Source: Volvox africanus
Lineage: Eukaryota; Chlorophyta; Chlorophyceae; Chlamydomonadales; Volvocaceae
Direction: 5' to 3'
DNA: 64,000 nucleotides
Assembly: GCA_030268105.1 (NCBI GenBank)
Contig: BSDZ01000011.1
Location: 1,612,001 to 1,676,000, forward strand
The notes beneath the pieces are model-generated. The model did no database searches and was not told the DNA's origin. It saw only the letters and a program-made list of their open reading frames with translations. The translations under genes were made by a program, and so were the position numbers. The first letter of the stretch is position 1; each line of letters opens with the position of its first letter. Below, piece by piece: positions 24,032 to 36,059 of the stretch.

Positions 24032-25766
24032 TTTCGACACGGTGTTGCGCCCTTGACGATGGCAAGCCCCACAATTGTAATACTTCGTATGAATGAGATG
24101 TAAATTTCACAGTAGTTCAAGACCGGGTATCCGTCTTATAATTGCTTGCCGGCACATCGGCGGCACTTTTGGCAAGCGCGTGCACTTCTAAGTATACGGT
24201 GAATCTTTACCTTACCCATAGGTATTAAGTCGCATGATGATTTTGGATGTCATGGTATAGGATGCTGAATTTTGATATGTGCGGGGAATCGGGAGGCCCC
24301 CTGGGTCAACTCCCACCGTTAGTCATGCCCATACTTCATTCAAAGACCAAAGGTTACATCAGCGTTATAAAATGTCATAAATAATATTATTTGTTTTTTG
24401 TGGGCCAGAAACATATGCAGTTTCAACTTCACCCCATGGTGGTTGATAAAGTATTGCGTGGCTGTTGATGCTGCAAGCAAAAAACCACTCACCACGCGCA
24501 CTGATAGCGTTTTTATAGACAGGATACACACTTATCATCTTTATGAATTTTACAGTTACCTACATCTTGCGAAGATCATGCAGCATAATATGCTTGCGCC
24601 CGGCCAGCCCACAGCCTGCCGCGCTGCACCATCATTACCATTCATCTATAAAGTCAACAGATCAAACCTTCCTTTTCAAAAATGCCGCTCTGCTCCAGAG
24701 GAACGTCCTGGTGGAGCACCGCCTGGACCTACAGCCATAGCCTCCACCACCTCCTCCATAGCCGGCTCGCCTCACGACAGCCCCGAGCCTGCCTCCACCA
24801 GCCCCTCAACCCAAACCGAGAAACCCGTCTCCGCACCCACACTCTCCAGCATTACCGGCAGCAGCGACAACCGGATCGAGCAGGTGGGCATTTTAACGAC
24901 AAGCCAAATGAGAAGGGCCGCGAGAAAAAGGGAACGGAGGAAAGGAGCGAATTATTCATTTTTTGTTCGGAGATATCGGGCATATTAAATCACAATTGGC
25001 AATGAAGGAAGACATAGATGACGAGGGAACGGATTTGTGGGCCACAGTGGACGTCATCGAATGCTTGTCGTCGGAGCTGCACCTCCCATGGGCGTATCGG
25101 GGGGAGAACCACCGCTGGGTTGAATTGCGGGCGGGGCGTCAGGTAGATGTGTCCCGTGGCCCTAGGGACACGCGCCTTCTTTGGGTTTTACCAAAGAAGG
25201 GGTCGTACGCCGCACGCGGTACTTCCCAGTAATGGGCCCCAGCCTTGGCCCGGCTGCCCTGCCCGAGTAAAAAACTGGGTGGGGACGCTGGGCGCTCCCG
25301 CCCGCAGTTGCCGTACCAAGCAAAGGCTCCAGGGAGGGTAATCTCGTATGCGCGCATTAACATGGGAACCTGACCTGCTGCGACGATCAAGAGCAAAATC
25401 GTAGAAAGATATATCCGAGCCTGCAAACCGCACCGCTAAGCACTGCACCGCTAAGTACTGCACCGCTCGTCCTCATGCGGGTGGTCCATACGTCGCCACA
25501 TCGCACTGTGTATGTGTATTTGTATGTGTATGCGTATGTGCATGGCATCCTGATAAGCATGACCCCGGGCTCTCCCCACACGTATTGTGACGCGCATTGT
25601 GACGCATCAGCATCAACATCATACCCCCGTACAAGTCCGGTGGGCATGAGTCTCACCCATTTCGAGTGGGTTTTTTGGCACTCTGATTATTTCGTATTCC
25701 GCTGCCCGCCCCGCGGTCCCTTCCCCACCCCTTTTATTTACCCTGGTCCAGGGCTGGCTCAACCAG
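24032..25766 (+). other. Region between divergent genes; possible 5' exon of the SOQ1-like gene
   Basis: This stretch separates the start of the malonyl-CoA synthetase gene (-) from the first confident exon of the SOQ1-like gene (+). A Ser/Thr/Pro-rich frame ending at 24883 (GSSDNRIEQ, then GTGGGC) is in the right phase to splice to 25767 and could be the linker before the membrane helix. No HAD phosphatase motif (DxDGV) is seen. A second weakly coding-like stretch lies at 25010-25140. Confidence 0.35.
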
Positions 25767-28700
25767 CCGTTTTTACTGCCCGCTGGTTACCGCACCACTC
25801 GCCGCGACCTCCTGAAGCTCACGTCGCTTGCGGGCGCCGCGGGCTGCCTCTACGTGGCTGCCTCTCGAGCCAAGGCCATGTCGTTCGCCAGCCCTCAGGC
25901 CCTCATCAATGCACTTGTGCCACCACCCGTAAGAGAAGAGAAGAGCAGATGCCAGTCTCCAGCTGCTTTCGCCTGCATGACCACGTGTATGAGAACAATG
26001 ACCGCGGCTCACCTGCCCGCCCGCCAGCCCGCCTGCACATCCGCGTAATTGCTTTCGCCCTGCCTGTTAAGCATTTCGCAGGCTTCTGCCCCAGCGTCCC
26101 GGCCCTTACACCTCTCTTTTGCATCACTGCTGGGAACCCCCACTCTGTTACTCCATCCTTGCATATGACGTTAGTGCGAGCTTGTACTTTTGTGGGTCAA
26201 GGGCATGTAACAGGGCCCCCCATGCCCCAATCCTCCTCCCTGATAAGCTACCAGTTTTCGCGATTTCTATTTCTTTTTTTGTATGTATAAGTTGTTGAAT
26301 TTGTGGGTTGGAACCTGTTGTGTACTTTCTCAGTGTGTTTTGATCGAAACGGGCAAAAAGGAAAAGAGTGAAAACGCCACACTTTGACGCTCTCCCGGGG
26401 CTGAATGGCCCTGGGTGGCGCGTGTTCCCGCCCCTCGTCACTCCGCACCTGCCCAGCGCCTGCGCCCCTTTCTCTTTATTTCTTTTCTCCAACTAAAGTT
26501 AAAAAGAAAGGCTTAATATCTACGCTTGCAAGGTCAGCTCCAAGTGAATCTATGATTAAATTCTTGATATTAGAGTTAGATATAACTTCTATCGAAATAT
26601 TTGGATCATGCTTTGCTAAATTGTTAATGCAATCTAGGCCGCTAAGTTATAGAGTGCTTTCTGCATTGAAACCCCCCTGTGCAACCCCGAAGGCTCCCAA
26701 GCCCCTGGAAGAGGGCACTGACCGGGTATCAGCCTTCAAGCGCTACATTGCCGACCTTGAGCGTCGTGGAGGCGGCCGGGTGTGTGCGTTTGTGTATGTA
26801 CGAGGGGTTGGGTGTGTCTGGGGGCGCCGGCGGGGTATTTTTAAATAGTGATGCTGGTGTGTGTGTGTGTATGTGTGTGTGTGTATGTGTGTGTGTGAGG
26901 GGGGAGTTGGGAGGGTCGGACGCGGAAGATGCTTCGAGCCCGATCCATGGCTCTTCAGTGCTCGGCCATTTGCCAATAAATTACCCCAGCAATCACACAC
27001 ACATGGGGAAGCCCCTCGGGCGCAGGCGCCGATAGCTGTGTGCGTGTGTGTATGCATGCGTCCAGGATCTGAAGTCAAAATGTCCTCAATAGCAACAGCC
27101 CCCAGCCAGATGCGGGTACTGAGCGCCACGCAATCCAGCACGGGAAAAGACGCGGCAGCACACCCGTGGCTGGCGCCGGAGTATCGTTACCCGTTGTGAC
27201 CTAACCGTGTGGGCCCACTCTTTACATGTCCTGTCAACCTGTAATGCCTGTTCCGCAGTCCCAGCATGTTGCTATCCATACATCCATTCTCTCCGGATAT
27301 TCGATCTCCTCCCGTGGCCCCCTTCTTGCGCGATATCACCCTCTACCGCTGCCCCCGGGGACGCAGGAGGTGCCGGAGTTCCCGACCGGCTCTGACTGGC
27401 TCAACTCCGCACCGCTAAGGTTGTCGGACCCGTCCTCCACCCGAGGCAGTCTGGCGGGTCGAGTGGTGGTTCTGGACTTCTGGACGTATTGCTGCATCAA
27501 CTGCATTCATGTGCTGCCGGTGAGCTCTCCAGCGCTTAAGTGAGTGGCCCCACATTAGGTGCTGCCGGAGAGCTCCTGGCGCGTAGAGGTTGAACTTGAG
27601 AGCATTAAATATGTGAATATGTCGTAAGATTGCTAAGTGCTTAGTGGAATCACGTCCGTCTTCGGTTGACCTATCTCGAGTCCGTCACTTGGCCCTGGGC
27701 TCCCTCGGTTATCTACTGCAGTACATTCCGCTCAATTTACTCAAATATAATAATCTATAACGTTCTTTGCAATTATTGGATGATTTAGCTTTTTTGCGTT
27801 CGTCGTACTTAGGGTTTCACTTGGTCTGTTGGTCTATTTGTACCTCCTCTTTACCTACCCACCTACACACCTACACACAAAGGACCTGGCGCAGCTGGAG
27901 AACCAGTTCGCGGGGGCTCCGGTGACGGTGGTGGGCGTTCACAGCGCTAAGTTCGACAATGAGAAAGACAGGTAGGGGTTTCGGAGCAGGGTTTGGCCGG
28001 ACAAAGAAAATGACAAGGCATGCATTGAGGGAGAGAAGGGAAGAGCAGATGGGGGAGGGGGGCAACCGGGAGGGTGCTTTAGAAAGGAGACAACTTCCGC
28101 CGGTCGGTCGGTTGGTCGTTTGGTCAATCGGTCGGTCGGCCATCATAAATTAACCTATCTGTTGACGATGCCCTGCTCGTCCGCTTGCCGTACTCCCTCG
28201 CAGCTCCGCCATCCGTGCCGCCATACTGCGGTACGATATCAGCCATCCCGTGGTAAATGACCGCAGCATGTCGGTGTGGGCTGCTCTGGGTGTTAGCTCC
28301 TGGCCCACGTTGGCTGTGGTGTCTCCCCGGGGTCGGCTGATCGCGATGTTGTCTGGAGAGGGCCACCGGCAGGCGGGTAGCTCGTGGGGTAGGGTGGGGT
28401 AGGGTGAGGTACGAAAGTACGGAGGTACGGAGGTACGAAAGTACAAGAGGTATCATGAAACCCTCCAGACACGCTCGTTCGCACGCTTGTGCAGGAAGAA
28501 CAAGGGAACACTTACACTTACCCGTACATTATAAACTCATGCAAACAGGGTTTTTCGAAACCGTCAGCCGGCTGAATGTTAAGTTCCTTTCGCCGCCCGT
28601 GGTGGTGGTGGTGATGGTGATGGTGGTGTTGGTGGTAGCCGCGGCGGCGGTGACAGCCCCATTTCCTGCAACCCTCCATATTTGCCGCTGTTCCCCCCCC

Positions 28701-30435
28701 TCCCCATCATCCGCCCTAACTCTCCACCCGTACACCCCGCTGCAGGATCTGGAGGACCTCATAACGGCAGCTCTTCAGTACTACGGAGAGAAGGGCCAGC
28801 TGGATGGGTCAACACCTCTACCGCTAGCGCTGGAGAGAAACAAGATGCAGCCGGTGGGGTTAAGGGCCGCTAATGCAACACACGTGTCTGTAATCCGCAT
28901 TGCACCCCTCCCTGGACGAATCGACAACCCAGCTCCCTTCCCGGGTCGGTGCCTTTGTGGGTTCGTTACATGGAGACGACCAGCAGTTGCGAGAGCAAAG
29001 GGAGGAGGAGGGAGCCAGCAGCATTTTGACCTTAAGGAGGGAGAGAGAGAGTGAGAGAGAGTGTGTGTGTGTTCAAATAGCATGTGTGTACATGCGTGTG
29101 CATGCATGTGCGTGTGCGTGTGTGTTTTAAGAACTGCGGTAGTAGAAGGTGGGTTGGGGGACTTGGGGTCCGGATGAAAACGGAGGTTCACCGCCGTCGT
29201 ATCCTGTACCAGCCTGCCCTGCTTCGTCACCATCCATGCGCCCCCGAGCCCCAGGGCGCTGCTGCCAGCCCCCTGCGCTACCCTGGGAAGATTGCATCGG
29301 ATGTGGCGGGTGGGCGACTGTTCATCTCCGACTCCAACAACCATCGCATCCTTGTCACTGACCTCAACGGCCGCTTCATCGAGCAAATTGGAGGTGAGGG
29401 TGGGGAAACAAGATGGGGCATCAGGATGACATCATCTCAGCTGGCAGATATTACCGATGGGGCTCATTCGAGTCCCCGTCCCCTTCTCTTCAAGCAGCTG
29501 TAGGGGTGACTTGAAACCCTGCTCGAGATAATGGGATTGGGTGGAGTGGGTTCGAGGGAAAACCCGCGATGGCAGCTGCGGTTTTCGTATATGGCTTGGT
29601 AATTCGTACACCCTTGTTGTGCAGTACTTCATACGGCATCGATGTGACGACTCGGAGGACTTGGCAACGGACGAAATTTCTCTTCGTCGCCGCCTTCGTG
29701 ATTTATTTATATTTTTTTCTCCAAGAACAGCAGCAGTTTCTATGACCCTTCAAGTGAAACCTCGAACGATTTGTGTGCGTGCAAATCTTCTGTCTGATAC
29801 CACACCGTGTATACTGTACCATATCTCCCCGGGCCTGACCACCGGCAGGGGCAGCTACCCGACCTTGCCCACTATACCCCATCTGGCCATCTCTCACTTA
29901 CCCCGCCCCACCCGTTTCCCTCCCGCCTGTGCCGCCTCCCTGACCCTCCAATCCCAACACCACATGCTAAAACAGGCAACGGTCCAGCGCTGCGGGACGG
30001 CTCCTTCGACTCCACGGCACTCAACCGCCCCCAAGGCCTGACCTTCAGCCCGCGACGGAACCAACTCTATGTGGCGGATACGGAGAATCACGCGGTGAGG
30101 TCTTCCCTTCATTTCCGAAGAGGCCACATCAGTTCGGTGGACTGATATCGCTCCACGCTTTCGGTGTATGTCTAGTCGCACGCTCCCGGCAGCCGCCCCA
30201 CCGCCCCTGAACACCACCCTCATACTTTTCTTTGCGACCCAACAGCATACGAGTAGCTTGGAACCTCTTTCCCCGCAGCTGGTGTCCCACACGGGGCTTT
30301 ACAATTGAGTGCCCCGACCCTCACCCGTAAAGGTTCGCTGCTGCGACTTGGTCGCCAAAACAGTGGTGACCCTCGCGGGCAACGGCAACAAGGGCCGGGA
30401 CTACCGGGGCGGCCGGGGGGGCTCAGCACAGGTGA

Positions 30436-30487
<52 letters not shown>

Positions 30488-33255
30488 GTGTGTACTTTTA
30501 TGTGTATATGTGTGTTTATTTCGAATTGGGGACGGGTAGAGGTAGGGGAGAGGACGGCTGGGGAGAGGTAGCTGGGTATAGGCGCGTGCGCTTGCATCGG
30601 TGTACGTGCGCCCGGGGGCTTCAGAGTAAGCGTGAGCATTCCATCTGGCCGATGGTGGAGGGGCTGCAAGCTGATGAGGGAGAGGGTTGGTTTTCACTTC
30701 CGCGTTTCCAAATCCTCAACCGAATCCAGCCGTGTCTCTGTACCTCCTCTCTGCAGCCGCTCAACTCCCCGTGGGATGTGGAGCTGGACGCTTCGGAGGT
30801 GGGCGCGTGGGGGCCTGGCGAGGATGGGGAGGAACTGCTTGCCGGCGTGCAGGGGACTGCATCCCCATGACGGGAGCGATTTTACTTCATGTCATCAAAA
30901 TCAATTTACCAAAGCAGAAGGGCCAGGGCCAGGGCCAGGATGAAATGTTCATCACTCACATATCGCAAACAGCTGATGCGGAGGAAGTGATGGGGTCCGG
31001 GAGGGTCCCGGCGCCGTGCCTTCCAACAGTCCCGATCTGAAGCCTTGGAGTTCACACCCTTACATGTCTTTCCTTGCATGCACCCACACAGACCTTCATT
31101 TCCAGGAAGGACCCCATACACCAACCTACAAACACACACACACAACACACACACGCCTCCACCCTTTCCCTTTCCCTGCCCCTTTCCCGCCCGGCCCCCG
31201 CTTCCTCCTCCTCCTCCTCCTCCTGCAGGATTACCTGTACATCGCCCTGGCAGGTCAGCACCAAATCTGGGACCTAGAGCTCTCTTCGGGCACTGCGGCA
31301 CTGTTCAGCGGCAGCGGGGCGGAGAGGAACCAGAACGGCCCCACCCCGTTCACCACCTCCTGGGCGCAGCCGAGCGGGCTGTCACTGGGGGGGGACGGCA
31401 GCGGACTCATGTGAGTGAGCCGGAAGAGCTCTTTGCACCCGGGGTGACGGGGAAAGAAGGCGTGGAGGGTTGTTGAGACGGTGTGAGAGAAGGCGTGGAA
31501 GGGCTACATTGGAAGAAATAAAGTCATTTTTTGCTATTTATGGAAGCTTTAGTTTATACTTTCTCTTTAATTGGGACTTGAGGTATTTTATTATTTCTTT
31601 GCTATTCTATGCGCGCGGTGCATGGACGATTTGCGTGGGTGTGTCGAAGAAGCATGTGTATGTATGTGTTTTCGCGTAAGTGTTTGCGTTTGTATGTGTG
31701 ACACACAACATATTCTTGGGGCTCGCATCCTGCTCGTTCCTGGGGTAATAGGATGCACTCAACCAGGGGTATGTGCAGTGGGCCCGCATCCGCTGCCTCC
31801 ACCCCATTCAACACCGGTGGGCTGGGCTAGCGGCCCCACAACACTTCGTCGACACGCTGGCCGCTAGTGGCGTTAAGTCATGTCGGGATATGGGGTCTGC
31901 CTTCCTTCGATCCTCATCCGCCTTGCCTCTCCCCCCCCTTCGTTTCATGCGTCCCCCCCTCCTCCCAGGTACGTTGCGGATTCGGAGTCCTCCACTGTGC
32001 GGGTGGTGGATCTTGGGAGCGGAGGCAGCAGCCTCAAGGTGGGCGGCGACCCGCTCTTCTCAGATAACCTGTTCAGGTGGGCAGGGGCCTAAGGGGTAAG
32101 GGGGAGGGGGAAGGGGAAGAGGAGGGAGGGGCCTAGAGGGAGGGACCTAGAGGGAGGGGCCTAGAAGGAGGGGCCTAGAGGGAGGGGCCTAGAGGGAGGG
32201 GGGAGAGGACAGGCCGTTCAGACAGAAGTGTTACAACCGGGCCAATCGACGTCAGGCCACGCGTCTGGGTTGGGGCAGCCCCAGCTGTATGCGATCAAAT
32301 CGCACTGATCCGAGATCCGCATCACTCCCCTACGCTTGTAATCCCCCTCTCCTTCTCCCCTTCCCTATGCCTCCCCCCGCCCGCTTTGGTCAGGTTCGGC
32401 GATAAAGACGGTTTCGGCCCCGAGGCGCTTCTGCAGCACCCCCTGGCCGTGCTCAGCTCCCAAAACGGTTCCGTTGTCTACGTGGCGGATTCGTACAACC
32501 ATCGGATTAAGGCACTCAACCCCTCCACCAACGAAATCGTTACACTCGCGGGCAGCGGCACCGCTGGCTTCCGTGACGGTGTGGGTATGGAAGCGCAGTT
32601 TTCGGAGCCCGCTGGGTTGTGCCTTGGCCCCGACGGTACCGTATTTGTGGCCGATACGAATAATAGTGCCGTGCGGATTCTGGATCCAGTAACAGGCCGC
32701 GTCAGCACGCTGGCCCTGACGGGAGTGCCGGAACCACGGGTCGATCCGCTGGCGGCAATTGCCTCGGGGGCCGCTGCGCCACTGGCGGTGCCGGCGGGAT
32801 TTCAGTTGGTACGAGCGCAGTATCCATTGGCGGTTGGTACCAGCGGCAATTCGTTGAACATTACAGTTAGGTTGCCTGTGGGCTACCATCTAACGGCCGG
32901 TGCGGGCAGTAGCTACTACTGCCAGGTGCTGGCGGCGGTGCCGGCAGCGGACGCCACCGCCGTCATTGTACGACCATCGAGTGGCCAACTGCCGGATACG
33001 ATGGAACCCAGCGTGACCCTGGCGGTGTCATTGTCGTCATCGTCGGGGCTTGGGGGCGGCGGCAGGGGCGATGACGGGCGGCTGCTGTTACGTGTGTTAG
33101 CAAAGGTGTATTACTGCCAGCAAAACGACGTGTGCCTCTTCGAACAAATATGCTTTGAGGTCCCGTTAGACCTGGGTGCAACGCGGGGGGCATCAACAGT
33201 TGCGCTGCGGTATGATGTCGTACCGGCAGTGCAGCCCGCGTTCGTACTGCAATAG
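25767..33255 (+). CDS. SOQ1/NHLRC2-like protein: membrane helix, thioredoxin-like domain, NHL beta-propeller
   Basis: Thirteen exons keep phase: 25767-25928, 26693-26779, 27367-27519, 27883-27971, 28204-28372, 28746-28853, 29255-29393, 29976-30094, 30333-30431, 30757-30798, 31229-31410, 31969-32076 and 32394-33255, giving 772 codons plus TAG. Order: TTRRDLLK then a membrane helix; a linker ([12 protein letters not shown]); [17 protein letters not shown]; a thioredoxin-like domain with [18 protein letters not shown] (CCINC motif) and [17 protein letters not shown] blades ([67 protein letters not shown]); and a C-terminal beta domain with [14 protein letters not shown]. Arabidopsis SOQ1 uses these parts on the lumenal side of thylakoids to limit a form of photoprotective quenching; the same role here is inference. 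The HAD domain of the plant protein is not visible upstream. Intron 5 has a GC donor (CAG/GCGGGT). A TGTAA lies at 33743. Confidence is lower only for the 5' end. Confidence 0.93.
26475..26672 (-). pseudogene. AT-rich, bacterial-looking gene fragment inside an intron
   Basis: About 200 bp of sharply AT-rich DNA in the 25929-26692 intron of the SOQ1-like gene. On the minus strand it reads, with one in-frame stop, [52 protein letters not shown] and a stop. Base composition and residue bias (I, N, K) match the rickettsial block at 56-60 kb and not the algal exons around it. I cannot name the protein. It may be a second, independent fragment of endosymbiont DNA. Confidence 0.5.
30432..30490. repeat. 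(GTGTAT)n microsatellite in an intron of the SOQ1-like gene
   Basis: Starts at the GTGAGTG donor of exon 30333-30431. Similar tracts occur in other introns of this gene (26855-26900, 29060-29130). Confidence 0.85.
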
Positions 33256-36059
33256 CCGCAGGAGTCTTTCCTGACGAATCGTGATTCCCGGCTTGGGTCG
33301 CACTCCTCTAAAGAGCTTCCCGAGCTTATTATAATTTTACCATTTATGTCAGGAGTTGCCGTGCGATTCGTACATTAAGGTTTTATGCATGCATCCGGCT
33401 GACCTACTGACGCATTGACTGTGACGCAGGCAAGGGCTCCCCGCCGTCCCCCCCAACCGTGTCTCGGCCTGGGGTTAGGGCCGTATGTTTGTCTGTATCG
33501 GCCCGGGGGGTTGCGACGCATTTTTGGGGGGCCACCACTGCCACGAGGGCCATCTGGTGAAGCGGGCGGGGCATCCATTATGATGCATTTGGTGGGGGCA
33601 TGTTGTCGTGGATTTACCCAATCTGGACGCGTCCATCAGCGCATTACGTGACGACCTCATGGCACTCCATTATAACTACGTCATCATCACCATCATCATG
33701 ATTGACATGGCTTAAAGCCATGAAAGTACCTATGGTGCTTTATGTAAAATGAGGGTTTTTATGCAAACAATGCGTCCGGCGGTTTTGAAGCCGACCAAGC
33801 CAAGTCCATGTTTTTCAGTGAGCGTGAGGAAGCAGGTAGGGAGGCACGCCGTCTGCTGTGCGCAACCTTGCGTGTTAAGATATCAAGACTCCATGATGAC
33901 TTCATCTACTTGTTTGTTTGCGTCGCATGTCATGCTCAAGATGGCACGCGGCTGAAGAAAGATGTGTTTTTGGTTTTGCACCTGCATCGTCAGTCCCACG
34001 GACATGTAGGGACCCATGTAAAGCGGACCTACGTGGGGGGCGTCTGTAGGTTTTGCTGGGAAAGCCAATAGGCCCGGAATGAAGTGTAGCCCCTTTTGCG
34101 AGGCGATGGTGGCGATGGTGGTGGTGGTCATGGTGGTCATGGTGGTCGTCATGAAAGCAAGGACCTGGGGCACAGGTGATGGGCAGTCGTAGGGGTCAAC
34201 ACTGGCAACGTAACAGCCTGCCGACTACAACAGGCTACTAGCTTGGAGAAGTAAGTACTCCTGAAGGGCTGCCAGTACGGTCCCAATTAGACTTTTTCAC
34301 TGGGCTTAATTAGCCCTTAATTATCCCGGCCAATAGTTGCCGGGGAATGTGCAACAATCCATGAGACTGTCAGGCGCAGCGGCGTGGAGCGGGAAACACG
34401 GAATGAATGAAAAACCAACGCGGCAGATGAGCATGGAGGTGCGAGGCAATCAAATCAACAGCATGGGGCTCAGACCGCTGCTCCAACATTATAGCAAACA
34501 AGCAGAGGTCCAGCCAGTATTCATCTCTGTTGCTGGGAGGTGTAGTGTTGCTTTTGCTGTGACCACAGAATCAGCACTGGCTACCTGCTCTACCAAAAGC
34601 ATAACGCATACCATGGCATTTCTAGTATTTGCACTAACAGCTTCAACTCCATCATGCAATTTGGGGGACTGGAACAGTAGTAATTCTCAGGACCGCCTGG
34701 ACGGTGATATTGTTACTCTCTCTGTGAACACCATCCGCTGACTAAGGGAAGCAAGGCAAGCGTGATTGAAGGGCTTAGCGCACTGCCTGTACTTAGCTCC
34801 TGCCAATTATTTCATGGACTCCATAATGTCCTCATAATTAGACCAGAAGAATGGTACAGAACGAAGCACAGCTTCCCATGAATGCCTCGAAGCATTAACT
34901 GAGAACTATATGGCCGTAGAGGGCCAGGGCCATGCATATGAATTGCCACCTAACAATGCTGGACACGAAATTGTAACGTCATCGATCAGTTAAGATCCAC
35001 CTACAAATGACAAGTTTATTTCTGACCACCCAACCAGCTGCTGCTTGTGTAAATTGCGCAGCTGTTTGGGTGGTCATGCTAGGCCACGTTATTCTTAGGG
35101 TCCCTGCGGGATCTTGACAGATGGAGGCCCGGGGGACTTTACCGGCCCCCACAGCAATTGGTGTGGGCCCTCTACGGTTACAGATTTCTCACTTGATGCA
35201 GCATTCATGGAAAGCTGTTCTCCATGTTCGCACTAATTCAGGTTTCCGATCTGAGAAGGACATTGTGGCGGCACTGGTGGTGCACTCAATAACCTCTACG
35301 CAAATGCCATACCGCACTTGCCGCCAAACATCAAATGCTCGGTTCACCCAAGTTAGCAAGGCAAGCCCACTTCAACTATCGCTGTAATCATATTGCCAAT
35401 TTACAACGACTGCTTGGGAGGGAGAAGAGCTGTAGGGCTTTAGGTAAGCTCCATATTTATCGACAACGGAGCTTTAGTATTTAGTCACGACAAAAGATAT
35501 GAAATATAAATAACAATGGCAGGCAGCTCAATCAAGCAGTGGCTTGATTGGACCAAGCCGGACTTTAACTGCTACCGCAGGGAGGGATATAATTGCATTT
35601 GATTAATTACGATATCTATAGATATGGCATTACCGCAATATAGCTGCAGCATGCATTTAGCCATTGACAAGGGTGTGATAAAGCCGACAAGAGACTTTGG
35701 GCATGATGCGATGCAATGACAAGATCACTAAATGCTCTATATTTTAACTTTCAACGTCTGCTTTTTATAACAAATCGCAATTGCATCTTGTCATGCGCAT
35801 AACCCAGGTTCCTTTTGCCCTGACTAGACGCGCTTGCTCTTCGGCGCTGGCTCAAGTCCCCTTCAGCATCCGCGCAAGAAACGCAGTACTTCTTCTACCC
35901 GATTCCCAAATTACATTTCTTGCATCTCTGCCTCGCTCAGGCGCACTCCGCCCACAAGCCCGCCCCGCGCATCCAACGCGCCACCAGGCCGAGCCCTCAT
36001 TTTTCCTCACCCGTGCCACTACCACCACCCGGTCATCCCCCGTTCCTCTGCTGAGCTCA
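33256..36059. other. Spacer with 3' UTR and unclassified sequence
   Basis: Contains the probable 3' UTR of the SOQ1-like gene, with TGTAA at 33743-33747. From about 34200 to 35650 the composition changes to A/T-richer DNA without GT tracts, with an imperfect inverted repeat near 35027-35078 (CCACCCAACCAGCTG against CAGCTGTTTGGGTGG). This could be an old transposon, but no transposase or target duplication was found. Confidence 0.4.

Noticed and set aside
34979..35100. Inverted repeat near 35.03-35.08 kb as a transposon end
   Set aside because: The arms are about 15 bp with mismatches and there is no target duplication or transposase nearby.
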